From a virus, in the IMG/VR virus record IMGVR_UViG_3300024252_000020, positions 1 to 50,953 of that record: a DNA stretch of 50,953 nt; one strand, 5' to 3'. The notes below the pieces were generated by a model. It ran no database searches. It had not been told where the DNA came from and saw nothing but the letters and a program-made list of their open reading frames with translations. Of this stretch, positions 1-5,921 are shown one piece after another; within the stretch, counting starts at the first letter, position 1, and each line of letters starts with the position of its first letter. The position numbers were made by a program, and so were the translations under genes.

Positions 1-270
1 ATCAGAATTTGCGCTGGATAATTCATCTTTGAGTTCTTCAACTTCTGATGGGTCTCTACCACTAGCTATTGCCAACATTGAAGATATACTACCTGTGAGC
101 ATTCCAATAATTCCAATTAATATATCACGGTTTTCTTCTACGATTTTTGTTGTTGATAAGAAATATATAAGCTCACAAATCAGAGCCATAAATACAACAC
201 TTGCCCACCATCCTCGTTTAGCTTTGTCACTTTTTGTAAATTGTTTTTTTACTTTATCTTCTTTGGACAT
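1..270 (-). CDS. Partial holin-like small membrane protein
   Basis: The reading frame begins with ATG at 268-270 and is still open at the left edge, giving 90 visible residues (start MSKEDKVKKQ). A basic N-terminus of about 20 residues is followed by two hydrophobic segments at roughly residues 21-39 and 50-68, separated by a short charged loop. An acidic tail (SEVEELKDEL) follows. This topology fits small phage holins or holin-like proteins, but there is no signature that proves it. It would lie at the end of the minus-strand fibre/cyclase cluster, 59 bases after the preceding gene, with its own candidate late promoter in that gap. It could equally be another small inner-membrane protein. 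The C-terminus is not seen. Confidence 0.7.
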   Translation of the reverse strand, partial: MSKEDKVKKQFTKSDKAKRGWWASVVFMALICELIYFLSTTKIVEENRDILIGIIGMLTGSISSMLAIASGRDPSEVEELKDELSSANSD

Positions 271-294
271 GAATCTTCTCTAATGTAATGTTTA

Positions 295-308
295 TATTTA
301 TATTTATA
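295..308 (-). promoter_or_regulatory. Candidate T4-type late promoter, two overlapping TATAAATA copies
   Basis: On the minus strand TATAAATA occurs at 302-295 and again at 308-301. This matches exactly the T4 late promoter -10 element recognised by gp55, and it lies about 25-38 bases upstream of the membrane-protein start at 270. A gp55-like factor is encoded at 29627. The tract is a simple ATATTT-type repeat in an AT-rich genome, so chance is possible. Confidence 0.4.
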
Positions 309-329
309 TTTTATCACAAAAAAACTTTT

Positions 330-758
330 CTATAGATCAACTTTTTTAATCATTATATATGAGAAACCATCATCAATCGAACAAGTTCCGCTTAATGAAG
401 TAATTTTTACTTTTAATGTTTTCGTACTACTACTAACAAAAACTGCAGCTGTTGATCCGTCTATACCTACTTTATTGTCCTGTGTAGAAGATCCTTTTGT
501 ACTTTGCTCAACATCGTCTATAAGCAAATTCCAGTCTGCATAGTTTGCGATTAAATTAGAATTGTTTATTCCAATGCAACATGTTATTAAATAGTAGCCC
601 GTTTGTAGTACTATATTGTTTGAATTGATTGTACAACCCGTGTTATTATATATTGAAGAAGTATTAATATTTACAATATCATTTGCTGACAAATTTCCTG
701 AGTTATTTGTTTTTGTTAACAAAACTTTCATTTCTCTTTTATTTAATGAGTATGACAT
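330..758 (-). CDS. Small C1q/TNF-like jelly-roll virion protein
   Basis: This 142-residue protein is rich in Ser, Thr and Asn. The alternating beta pattern (LQTGYYLITCCIGI, WNLLIDD, AAVFVSSSTKTLKVKI, FSYIMIKK) is the layout of C1q/TNF-type jelly-roll domains that phages use as trimeric adhesion tips. It is the last of three tandem genes whose products all begin with MSY and have similar size, so they are probably diverged paralogues. It starts 3 bases after the stop of its upstream neighbour, consistent with one polycistronic mRNA. The fold is inferred from pattern, and the receptor and position in the virion are unknown. A small head-decoration role is the main alternative. Confidence 0.7.
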   Translation of the reverse strand: MSYSLNKREMKVLLTKTNNSGNLSANDIVNINTSSIYNNTGCTINSNNIVLQTGYYLITCCIGINNSNLIANYADWNLLIDDVEQSTKGSSTQDNKVGIDGSTAAVFVSSSTKTLKVKITSLSGTCSIDDGFSYIMIKKVDL

Positions 759-761
759 TTC

Positions 762-1178
762 TTATATCTCTATTTTTATTATCTTTAAGTTTGCCCTAGC
801 AACATCTTGAGAAGTTGTCATTGATGCAGCTACAGAGTAGTTTGGATAATGTGAGTTTCCAAAGTGTATAGCAATATCGTCTCCTCGAGAAACTCCACCT
901 GCACCGGTGTAACTACTTTCAGGTAATTGGCAACCCATAAGATGATAATTAGATGTATTTCCGCTATAAGTAATTCTTGCTATTCCATATGTATTAGTGT
1001 CAGCTGAAAAACATGCTTCACTATAATATGAAATATCATCATCAGAATTAATATTGTCTCCATTCATAGAAAGCCAATTGACGTTAAACGTGTTAAACGT
1101 CGGGTTAGTAGTTCCTGATATTTTTCCAATATCAAATGGAGAAATATTTTCATTTGATGTGTTTAGTATATAACTCAT
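762..1178 (-). CDS. Small beta-rich virion/adhesion protein, paralogue of its neighbours
   Basis: The protein has 138 residues, beginning MSYILNTSNE. The start at 1178 is preferred over an in-frame ATG at 1199 because a strong GGAGG lies 5 bases upstream of it, and because its first base overlaps the stop of the upstream gene (TAATG). The composition is polar, with many Asn, Ser, Thr and Gly, and short predicted beta strands end in ANLKIIKIEI. That closing hydrophobic strand resembles the end of the 330-758 product. Together with the genes on each side it forms a trio of short probable adhesin or decoration proteins directly downstream of the cyclase gene. There is no catalytic motif. The function is inferred only from size, composition and context. 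Confidence 0.7.
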   Translation of the reverse strand: MSYILNTSNENISPFDIGKISGTTNPTFNTFNVNWLSMNGDNINSDDDISYYSEACFSADTNTYGIARITYSGNTSNYHLMGCQLPESSYTGAGGVSRGDDIAIHFGNSHYPNYSVAASMTTSQDVARANLKIIKIEI

Positions 1179-1654
1179 TATAACCTCCAAATACAGCATC
1201 TAGGTTTTGTATAATATGTTCCAGGAGTTGTGGTATCAACTGCTGTTGTGCCTACGTCTTTAAGTCTTAACTCATATGTATTACTATTGCTAGTAACAAA
1301 AATTGCCTTTTCGTCTGCAACGATGTCACCATATCGACCTTCAGCATAATTATTGCTGCCAGCGACTTTGCCAATAATTCCTACATGTTGTGAATTTGTT
1401 ACATCATACCACTGAAATGTTGTGTAATCGTTTAACCCTGTTTGCAGTATAAACGCTTCAAGTATATATGTCTTATTATCATTTGGTATTGTAAATTGTG
1501 AGCCACTTTTTGTTAGCGTAAACGTAGATGAAAAAGTTGTATCTAATGTTGACCACGTCACAGGTTGATCAGCTGACAAGGATGATACTGAAGCTCCGTA
1601 ATAAACATTTAAGTCGCCTACTATAATTGGTTTTGAATTAGAGTTGTAACTCAT
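1178..1654 (-). CDS. Small C1q-like jelly-roll virion protein
   Basis: The protein has 158 residues (start MSYNSNSKPI). The start at 1654 is chosen because AAAGGAC lies a few bases upstream and because the ATG overlaps the stop of the cyclase gene in an ATGA arrangement, giving translational coupling. An upstream in-frame ATG at 1705 lies inside the cyclase and lacks such a site. The strands YILEAFILQTG, TTFQWYDVTNSQHVGIIGK, AIFVTSN and TYELRLKDVG match the pattern of C1q-like domains. The protein ends with PRCCIWRL. It is the first of three tandem MSY-starting proteins. An adhesin or fibre-tip role is likely but unproven. Confidence 0.72.
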   Translation of the reverse strand: MSYNSNSKPIIVGDLNVYYGASVSSLSADQPVTWSTLDTTFSSTFTLTKSGSQFTIPNDNKTYILEAFILQTGLNDYTTFQWYDVTNSQHVGIIGKVAGSNNYAEGRYGDIVADEKAIFVTSNSNTYELRLKDVGTTAVDTTTPGTYYTKPRCCIWRL

Positions 1655-2520
1655 ATTTGTCCTTTGATTAATAGTAATATATATGAAATTGATGTGTATA
1701 TCCAACCAATATAATAGTTCAAGTCTATACCTGACATTACGAAAAACAGGTTGTTTGCATGAAAACTATTTGAAGAGTGTATTAGACCAATAATTAAATA
1801 GATAAACAAAATTATTGAAATCCTATAAAAAACCCACCATGATACTTCTTTTATTGTTTTATTTCTTAAACTTACTTTAATTTTTCTTGCGCCTCCAAGT
1901 CTTTTAACTTTTTCGCCGCTCTGAGGGGGTTGTATGTGTGATTCTTCTAGACCCATAACAAATATTTGTTCTGGCTTTTTAACACCTTTGAATTGATATA
2001 GACCTGCAAGTGCTATTTTTGCATTTTTTGGAATGAACCTATTTGAACTTGTTCTTTCTTTAAATTTAATATAAGCAGGTTTACTTAATAATATTTGATT
2101 AGGGCCACAAATACTCATAGTTCTAGCAGCAATATTTTTACCTATACCTTCAAGATTTATTCTCTTTCCTCCCGCTCGAACCATATGCTCTTCAGACTTA
2201 ATGATGAGCATCTTATCCCAATGAATTCCTACTCTACTTTGAAATGGTATTTTTTTCTTTTTCAAGAAAGCTTTGTATTCAAAGCCAAATGCTATAGCAT
2301 CTTGAACTGTTCCAAAATACATTAGATGCCCATCACTTGAATCTACCAGCTGTCCGTTGTGCTTAGCAATAAAACTCATTACATATCTATCATGAATACC
2401 AAACCACTGAGCAGCAACATGTGAGCCGTTTCTTTGAACAAATTTAGTACTTCCTATAATGTCTGTAAGAACTATTGCAATATAATCCTCTACCATTGTG
2501 TCTTTAAAATCATTGTTCAT
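1651..2520 (-). CDS. Class III nucleotide cyclase with C-terminal membrane anchor
   Basis: This 289-residue protein has a class III adenylate/guanylate cyclase catalytic domain at residues 12-190. The first metal-binding Asp is D20 in LTDIIGSTKF. The second is probably D63 in LVDSSDGHLMYF, where the loop appears one residue shorter than usual. The transition-state Asn and Arg are N129 and R133 in NIAAR, and the C-terminal GLYQFKGVKKPEQIFVM is typical of the fold. The usual base-selecting Lys before the second Asp is not evident, so the nucleotide made is uncertain. A basic linker leads to two hydrophobic segments (about 227-248 and 267-286) that should place the enzyme at the inner membrane. 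The gene is coupled by ATGA to an adhesin-like gene and overlaps the Cys-rich gene upstream by 11 bases. No cyclic-nucleotide-binding effector is encoded nearby. Confidence 0.88.
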   Translation of the reverse strand: MNNDFKDTMVEDYIAIVLTDIIGSTKFVQRNGSHVAAQWFGIHDRYVMSFIAKHNGQLVDSSDGHLMYFGTVQDAIAFGFEYKAFLKKKKIPFQSRVGIHWDKMLIIKSEEHMVRAGGKRINLEGIGKNIAARTMSICGPNQILLSKPAYIKFKERTSSNRFIPKNAKIALAGLYQFKGVKKPEQIFVMGLEESHIQPPQSGEKVKRLGGARKIKVSLRNKTIKEVSWWVFYRISIILFIYLIIGLIHSSNSFHANNLFFVMSGIDLNYYIGWIYTSISYILLLIKGQI

Positions 2521-2722
2521 TTATACACACGCATTTATCTTGCATTTGAAGACAATTACTACAAATACAATCAGGCCATACACATCTTGTTGCAATAATC
2601 TTGCATTTACAATTGTATTTAACACATTCACAATCTTTGTCGTCTATATTACACAGAGGACAGATAAGCTCGTCAGGAATATCTTCTGCAAAGTTTCTTA
2701 AATATTTTCTTTCTGAAGACAT
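2510..2722 (-). CDS. Cys-rich, probably metal-binding mini-protein
   Basis: The protein has 70 residues, 12 of them Cys, in a run of short CxC and CxxC motifs: CPLC, CECV, CKC, CICSNC and CVC. This pattern suggests binding of several zinc ions or a metal-thiolate cluster. The N-terminal 20 residues are charged and lack Cys. It is the first gene of the minus-strand cluster, and its 3' end overlaps the cyclase start by 11 bases, so the two are probably co-translated. No known family is recognised. Possible roles are a zinc-finger regulator, a metallothionein-like protein, or a protein that binds a host partner. Confidence 0.65.
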   Translation of the reverse strand: MSSERKYLRNFAEDIPDELICPLCNIDDKDCECVKYNCKCKIIATRCVWPDCICSNCLQMQDKCVCINEQ

Positions 2723-2759
2723 TTTTTAACCTTTTAGCCTTTATGTTAATAATTATTCT

Positions 2760-2765
2760 TATAAT
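2760..2765 (+). promoter_or_regulatory. Candidate -10 box (TATAAT)
   Basis: TATAAT lies 24 bases upstream of the ATG at 2790, in the 67-base gap between divergent genes. No convincing -35 element is visible at the right distance. AGGA at 2775-2778 could serve as the ribosome-binding site. Confidence 0.3.
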
Positions 2766-2789
2766 ATACTAAATAGGACAATATTAACA

Positions 2790-3068
2790 ATGTTAGATAA
2801 AACGCCGTTAAAGAGCAAGAAGTTTATAGCATATCTAATCGCAGACTTTGGCTGGAAAATTATAATAATATATATGCTTATGCATTTAAAGTCTAAATTA
2901 GAGACGCAAGAACTGACGTTCCTTCTAACAGTAGTTATTACAAGTGGAATAATACAAATTGGTTACATTTTAGGTCAAGCTGCGTTAGATAAATATATAA
3001 ATGCAGCTGTTGAAATATTTGATAGAGACGAAGATTCAGATAAGAAGAGAGAAAATAATGAAGAATAA
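2790..3068 (+). CDS. Holin-like small membrane protein
   Basis: The protein has 92 residues. A short basic N-terminus precedes two hydrophobic segments at about residues 13-32 and 42-62. The C-terminal 20 residues are highly charged (FDRDEDSDKKRENNEE). Two or three membrane spans followed by a charged cytoplasmic tail are typical of phage holins, and a similar topology appears in the partial gene at 1-270. It is the first plus-strand gene after a divergent intergenic region, and its 3' end overlaps the next gene by 11 bases. No endolysin is recognised beside it, so the holin assignment rests on topology alone. Confidence 0.65.
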   Translation: MLDKTPLKSKKFIAYLIADFGWKIIIIYMLMHLKSKLETQELTFLLTVVITSGIIQIGYILGQAALDKYINAAVEIFDRDEDSDKKRENNEE

Positions 3069-3300
3069 CTTGTTAGTAGAAAAACTCGAAGTTGATAATT
3101 GTGAGATATTTTTAGACAAAGCTGAATCTTTGTATTTAACAGAAGAAGTAATTAGTTTAAAAAACAATAATTCGCTTAATATTGATAGTGTAAGAAGGAT
3201 TTTAAAAGTTTTTAAAGAAAATAACACAGTAAATTATTATTCTAACAAGGATATTAACAACATTTCAGAAAATTTATTAAATAACGTAAAAAAAAACTAA
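3058..3300 (+). CDS. Small protein of unknown function, zero-frame product of a likely frameshift gene
   Basis: The protein has 80 residues (MKNNLLVEKL start). The ATG at 3058 is preceded by AAGAGAGAAAA and overlaps the end of the holin-like gene. An upstream in-frame ATG at 3001 has no better site and lies deep in that gene. The sequence is Leu-, Asn- and Glu-rich, predicted helical, and ends NNVKKN at TAA 3298-3300. The last codons form the heptamer A AAA AAC directly before the stop, and the -1 frame continues open for a further 200 bases. The short form may therefore be only one of two products. No family is recognised. Confidence 0.65.
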   Translation: MKNNLLVEKLEVDNCEIFLDKAESLYLTEEVISLKNNNSLNIDSVRRILKVFKENNTVNYYSNKDINNISENLLNNVKKN

Positions 3301-3506
3301 TTAAAGAAGAGTTAGGGAGAAATTTTTCTACGCAAAAAGGTGTGTTAAGCACAATTAACGACACTGGATCAGTAAGTCCAGAGAAACTTGTAGCTGCTAA
3401 AGGTTTTGATACATCAAATTTTTTTAATGAAGATGATGATGATGAAGAAGAAAACTTTGTTGTTATTAGAAATCTTTTGACAAAAATAATTGTAAATGAT
3501 AAATAA
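3285..3506 (+). CDS. -1 frame extension of the 3058 gene
   Basis: This frame is open from after a stop at 3282 to TAA at 3504-3506. From 3303 it encodes KEELGRNFSTQKGV and onward, then an acidic stretch (NEDDDDEEE) and a hydrophobic end (FVVIRNLLTKIIVNDK). The composition is that of real phage protein, yet there is no ATG. The only alternative start is a GTG at 3342 with AAAAAGG right beside it. The simplest reading is that ribosomes enter from the 3058 gene by a -1 slip at 3291-3297, giving a protein of about 149 residues. A single-base error in the nine-A run at 3288-3296, or a genuine frameshift mutation, would produce the same picture. Confidence 0.5.
   Translation, partial: RKKKLIKEELGRNFSTQKGVLSTINDTGSVSPEKLVAAKGFDTSNFFNEDDDDEEENFVVIRNLLTKIIVNDK
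3291..3297 (+). promoter_or_regulatory. Candidate -1 ribosomal frameshift heptamer A AAA AAC
   Basis: In the frame of the 3058 gene the codons read GTA AAA AAA AAC TAA, so the heptamer is in the correct X XXY YYZ phase, with the zero-frame stop immediately after. The -1 frame then reads CTA ATT AAA GAA GAG and stays open to 3506. A weak stem (3318-3322 with 3325-3329) is the only downstream structure I can see, and its loop is too short to be convincing. Confidence 0.5.
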
Positions 3507-3523
3507 AGTTTTCTATAATACTT

Positions 3524-3778
3524 TTATCTTCTAACCTTCCTTTTTAATATATACTTTTCTCTATATAATAAATTGTGAAAAGCCTGAATAACTTCTTTAG
3601 TTATGTCTTCAACTTTAGAATCAAAATCTTTGTCAATTTTTTCTACATTGTTAAATTCAGACTTAATAATGTCTTTGACCTTTTTTTCAATTTCTTTTTT
3701 TTTAAATTTATCTAATTCTTTTTTAATTAATGACTTAATTTTTTTTAAATCAGATTTAGTTAAGTTTTCGTTTACCAT
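3524..3778 (-). CDS. Small charged helical protein, unknown function
   Basis: The protein has 84 residues and is dominated by Lys, Glu, Asp and hydrophobics in heptad-like spacing (LKKIKSLIKKELDKFKKKEIEKKVKDI), so it is almost certainly alpha-helical or a short coiled coil. It starts at 3778 with AGAGG a few bases upstream. It is the only minus-strand gene between two plus-strand blocks, and its stop is 17 bases from the end of the frameshift gene. An open frame on the opposite strand (3603-3809) covers the same DNA but is an AT-rich shadow with no ribosome-binding site. No domain family is recognised. Confidence 0.6.
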   Translation of the reverse strand: MVNENLTKSDLKKIKSLIKKELDKFKKKEIEKKVKDIIKSEFNNVEKIDKDFDSKVEDITKEVIQAFHNLLYREKYILKRKVRR

Positions 3779-3791
3779 TTGTATACCTCTA

Positions 3792-3799
3792 AATTTATA
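3792..3799 (-). promoter_or_regulatory. Candidate late-promoter-like box (TATAAATT)
   Basis: The minus strand reads TATAAATT, one mismatch from the T4 late consensus TATAAATA, 14 bases before the ATG at 3778. The leader would be very short, and the match may be chance in AT-rich DNA. Confidence 0.22.
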
Positions 3800-3811
3800 T
3801 AGGACTTAAAT

Positions 3812-5443
3812 TTGAATAATAATGACTGGAATAAGTATTTTCCTTATGACAAACCTCGAGAACAACAGGAAAGAGTAATCAATAAAGTTCTTGAAGAATT
3901 TAAAAGTGGAAAGAAATATGCTATTGTTGACTGTGGTACTGGTATTGGAAAATCTGCAATAGGTCTGACAATTGCAAGATCAATAAACAACAGTTCAGAA
4001 TTTAGTGGTACATTTGAGAGTGGAGCTTATTTTTTAACAACTCAGAAGATATTGCAAGATCAATATGAGAAAGACTTTTCTAAAACGTCAGGTCTCGTGT
4101 CATTATATTCTTCCTCAAACTATAGCTGTAAGAATGATAAAAAAGCTTCATGTAAGGAAATACAGTCTGGATTAAGAGCTAATAGTCTTCCTAAGAAATT
4201 CAATAATTGTAGTTATGATTGTGCGTATAAAAAGAAAAAGAAAGACTTTATTGAAAAAGAGTTGGGTATAACAAACTTTAGTTATTTTTTAACTGAAAAG
4301 AATTATAGTCAAAAAGTTCCAAACAAAAAAGTGTTAGTGATTGATGAGGCGCATAATCTAGAAAACGAGTTATCTAGATTCATAGAAATAAGTATATCAT
4401 CATACTTTTCAGATAAAATATTAAAGTTAAAGGTTCCTAATGATTTAAATACACAGTTTAAAGCTTATAAATGGATTAAAGATATATACTATCCAGCAGT
4501 AAAGTCTAAATGTGAATTCATTAGTAAACAACTTTCAAAGTTTGGTATAACTTCTAATAAGCTGGAAGAGTTCCAAAAAATAACAAAAAACTTCGATATG
4601 TTATCTGCGCACGAAAAGAAAATACTACAGTTTATTAGTTTATATGATAGAGATAATTGGATATTTGACATTGAAGAAAAACAACAAAGTAATAAAAGAT
4701 TTGTTTTTAAACCAATAGACGTTTCTCATTATTCAACTCAATATTTGTTAGACTATGCTGACTATATTGTTTTTATGTCTGCAACTATTATTTCGCACGA
4801 AGGGTTTAGTCTTACACTTGGTTTACCTTTTGATAAAACTGTATCGATAAAAGAAGACTCGCCATTCCCATCAGCTAATAGACCCATAATATTTTCTTCG
4901 TGTGGAAGTATGTCTTATAAAAATTTGCAAAATACACTTCCGAACATTATTAAATCAATTGATGCTATACTTGAAAATCATAAGAACGAAAAAGGAATAA
5001 TACATACACATAGTATAAAAATAGCAGAGAGTGTTTATAAGAAGTTACAACGCAAATATAAAAGCAGACTTTTAATTGCTTACGGCAATGATAGAGATAA
5101 GATGCTTAAAAAGCATATGTCTTCAAAAAACCCAACTGTTTTATTATCGCCCTCTATGTCAGAGGGTGTAGATTTAAAAGGAGACCTTTCAAAATTCCAG
5201 ATTTTATGTAAGGTACCTTTCCCGTATCTAGGCGATAAAGTAACTAAGAAAAAAATGTCTAAATGGAATTGGTGGTATGATACACAAACTGTAAGAACTA
5301 TAATACAAAGTGTAGGAAGAAGTATTAGATCTGAAAAAGATACCGCTGTGACATATATATTAGATGATGACTGGAGAAGACTTAAGGGTAAATCTAAAAA
5401 TCTATTTCCAGAAAGTTTTTTTAAAAACTATCACGAATATTGA
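3812..5443 (+). CDS. DinG/XPD-family Fe-S DNA helicase
   Basis: This 543-residue superfamily 2 helicase should unwind DNA 5' to 3' with ATP. Walker A is CGTGIGKSA (residues 41-49). Four Cys (106, 114, 133, 137) follow in the spacing of the [4Fe-4S] insertion of DinG and XPD. The DEAH box is at 178-181, then FMSATI, the SEGVDLKGD motif, and motif VI QSVGRSIRS near the C-terminus. It is shorter than typical bacterial DinG (about 700 residues). The start is TTG at 3812 with AGGAC 6 bases upstream; there is no in-frame ATG nearby. It heads a plus-strand operon with a Nudix enzyme and a GroEL-like protein. In phages such helicases serve replication, recombination or removal of R-loops. Confidence 0.92.
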   Translation: MNNNDWNKYFPYDKPREQQERVINKVLEEFKSGKKYAIVDCGTGIGKSAIGLTIARSINNSSEFSGTFESGAYFLTTQKILQDQYEKDFSKTSGLVSLYSSSNYSCKNDKKASCKEIQSGLRANSLPKKFNNCSYDCAYKKKKKDFIEKELGITNFSYFLTEKNYSQKVPNKKVLVIDEAHNLENELSRFIEISISSYFSDKILKLKVPNDLNTQFKAYKWIKDIYYPAVKSKCEFISKQLSKFGITSNKLEEFQKITKNFDMLSAHEKKILQFISLYDRDNWIFDIEEKQQSNKRFVFKPIDVSHYSTQYLLDYADYIVFMSATIISHEGFSLTLGLPFDKTVSIKEDSPFPSANRPIIFSSCGSMSYKNLQNTLPNIIKSIDAILENHKNEKGIIHTHSIKIAESVYKKLQRKYKSRLLIAYGNDRDKMLKKHMSSKNPTVLLSPSMSEGVDLKGDLSKFQILCKVPFPYLGDKVTKKKMSKWNWWYDTQTVRTIIQSVGRSIRSEKDTAVTYILDDDWRRLKGKSKNLFPESFFKNYHEY

Positions 5444-5450
5444 GGGAAAA

Positions 5451-5921
5451 ATGAACGAACAAAAGCTTACGGGCGCAGGAATAATTTGTTATATAGATAA
5501 TACAGAAGGTCTAATAGAAGAGCTAGAAAAAGACTATTTGTTTCTTACATTGGAAGACAAAAACAATCAATATGATTTTCCTAAAGGCGGCCTTAATGCT
5601 AATGAGTCGATATTGGACTGCGCTAAAAGAGAAGCGTATGAAGAAGCTAATATTACATCATTAAATATAGATAGACTTTTAATAGACAGGATAGACAAAG
5701 CACATATCTGCGGAAGTGGTTTAGTTTTGTTTTTAGCTAAATTAGACATACATTCTATTGAAAGTATTGAAATAAAATTTAACTATGAAATAAATGATTA
5801 CGAGCACAAGCAAGAATTTTTCTATTTAACAAAAGAAAGAGTATTAGAAAAATTGCCTTTTTATTTAAACAAAAGTCTAGACTGGGCTTATAATATAATA
5901 AAAAAAGCGAGCCATGAATAG
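5451..5921 (+). CDS. Nudix hydrolase
   Basis: The protein has 156 residues with a Nudix box at residues 46-68: G46, E52, R60, E61, E64 and E65 are all in place, and only the late Gly is replaced by Asn67. Enzymes with these residues hydrolyse nucleoside diphosphates linked to another group, such as oxidised dNTPs, NADH, ADP-ribose, dinucleoside polyphosphates or capped RNA; the substrate cannot be read from sequence. The start at 5451 is chosen for the GAGGG site 5 bases upstream, just after the helicase stop. An upstream in-frame ATG at 5364 lies inside the helicase. The 3' end overlaps the GroEL-like gene by 8 bases, so the two are probably translated together. Confidence 0.9.
   Translation: MNEQKLTGAGIICYIDNTEGLIEELEKDYLFLTLEDKNNQYDFPKGGLNANESILDCAKREAYEEANITSLNIDRLLIDRIDKAHICGSGLVLFLAKLDIHSIESIEIKFNYEINDYEHKQEFFYLTKERVLEKLPFYLNKSLDWAYNIIKKASHE

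Noticed and set aside
1651-2722. A complete Pycsar defence system
   Set aside because: The cyclase has membrane segments but there is no protein with a cyclic-nucleotide-binding domain next to it. The Cys-rich mini-protein does not resemble an effector.
3603-3809. Plus-strand open frame opposite the 3524 gene
   Set aside because: It is Phe/Leu/Ser-rich and hydrophobic only because it is antisense to Lys-rich codons. The minus-strand gene has a proper AGAGG site.
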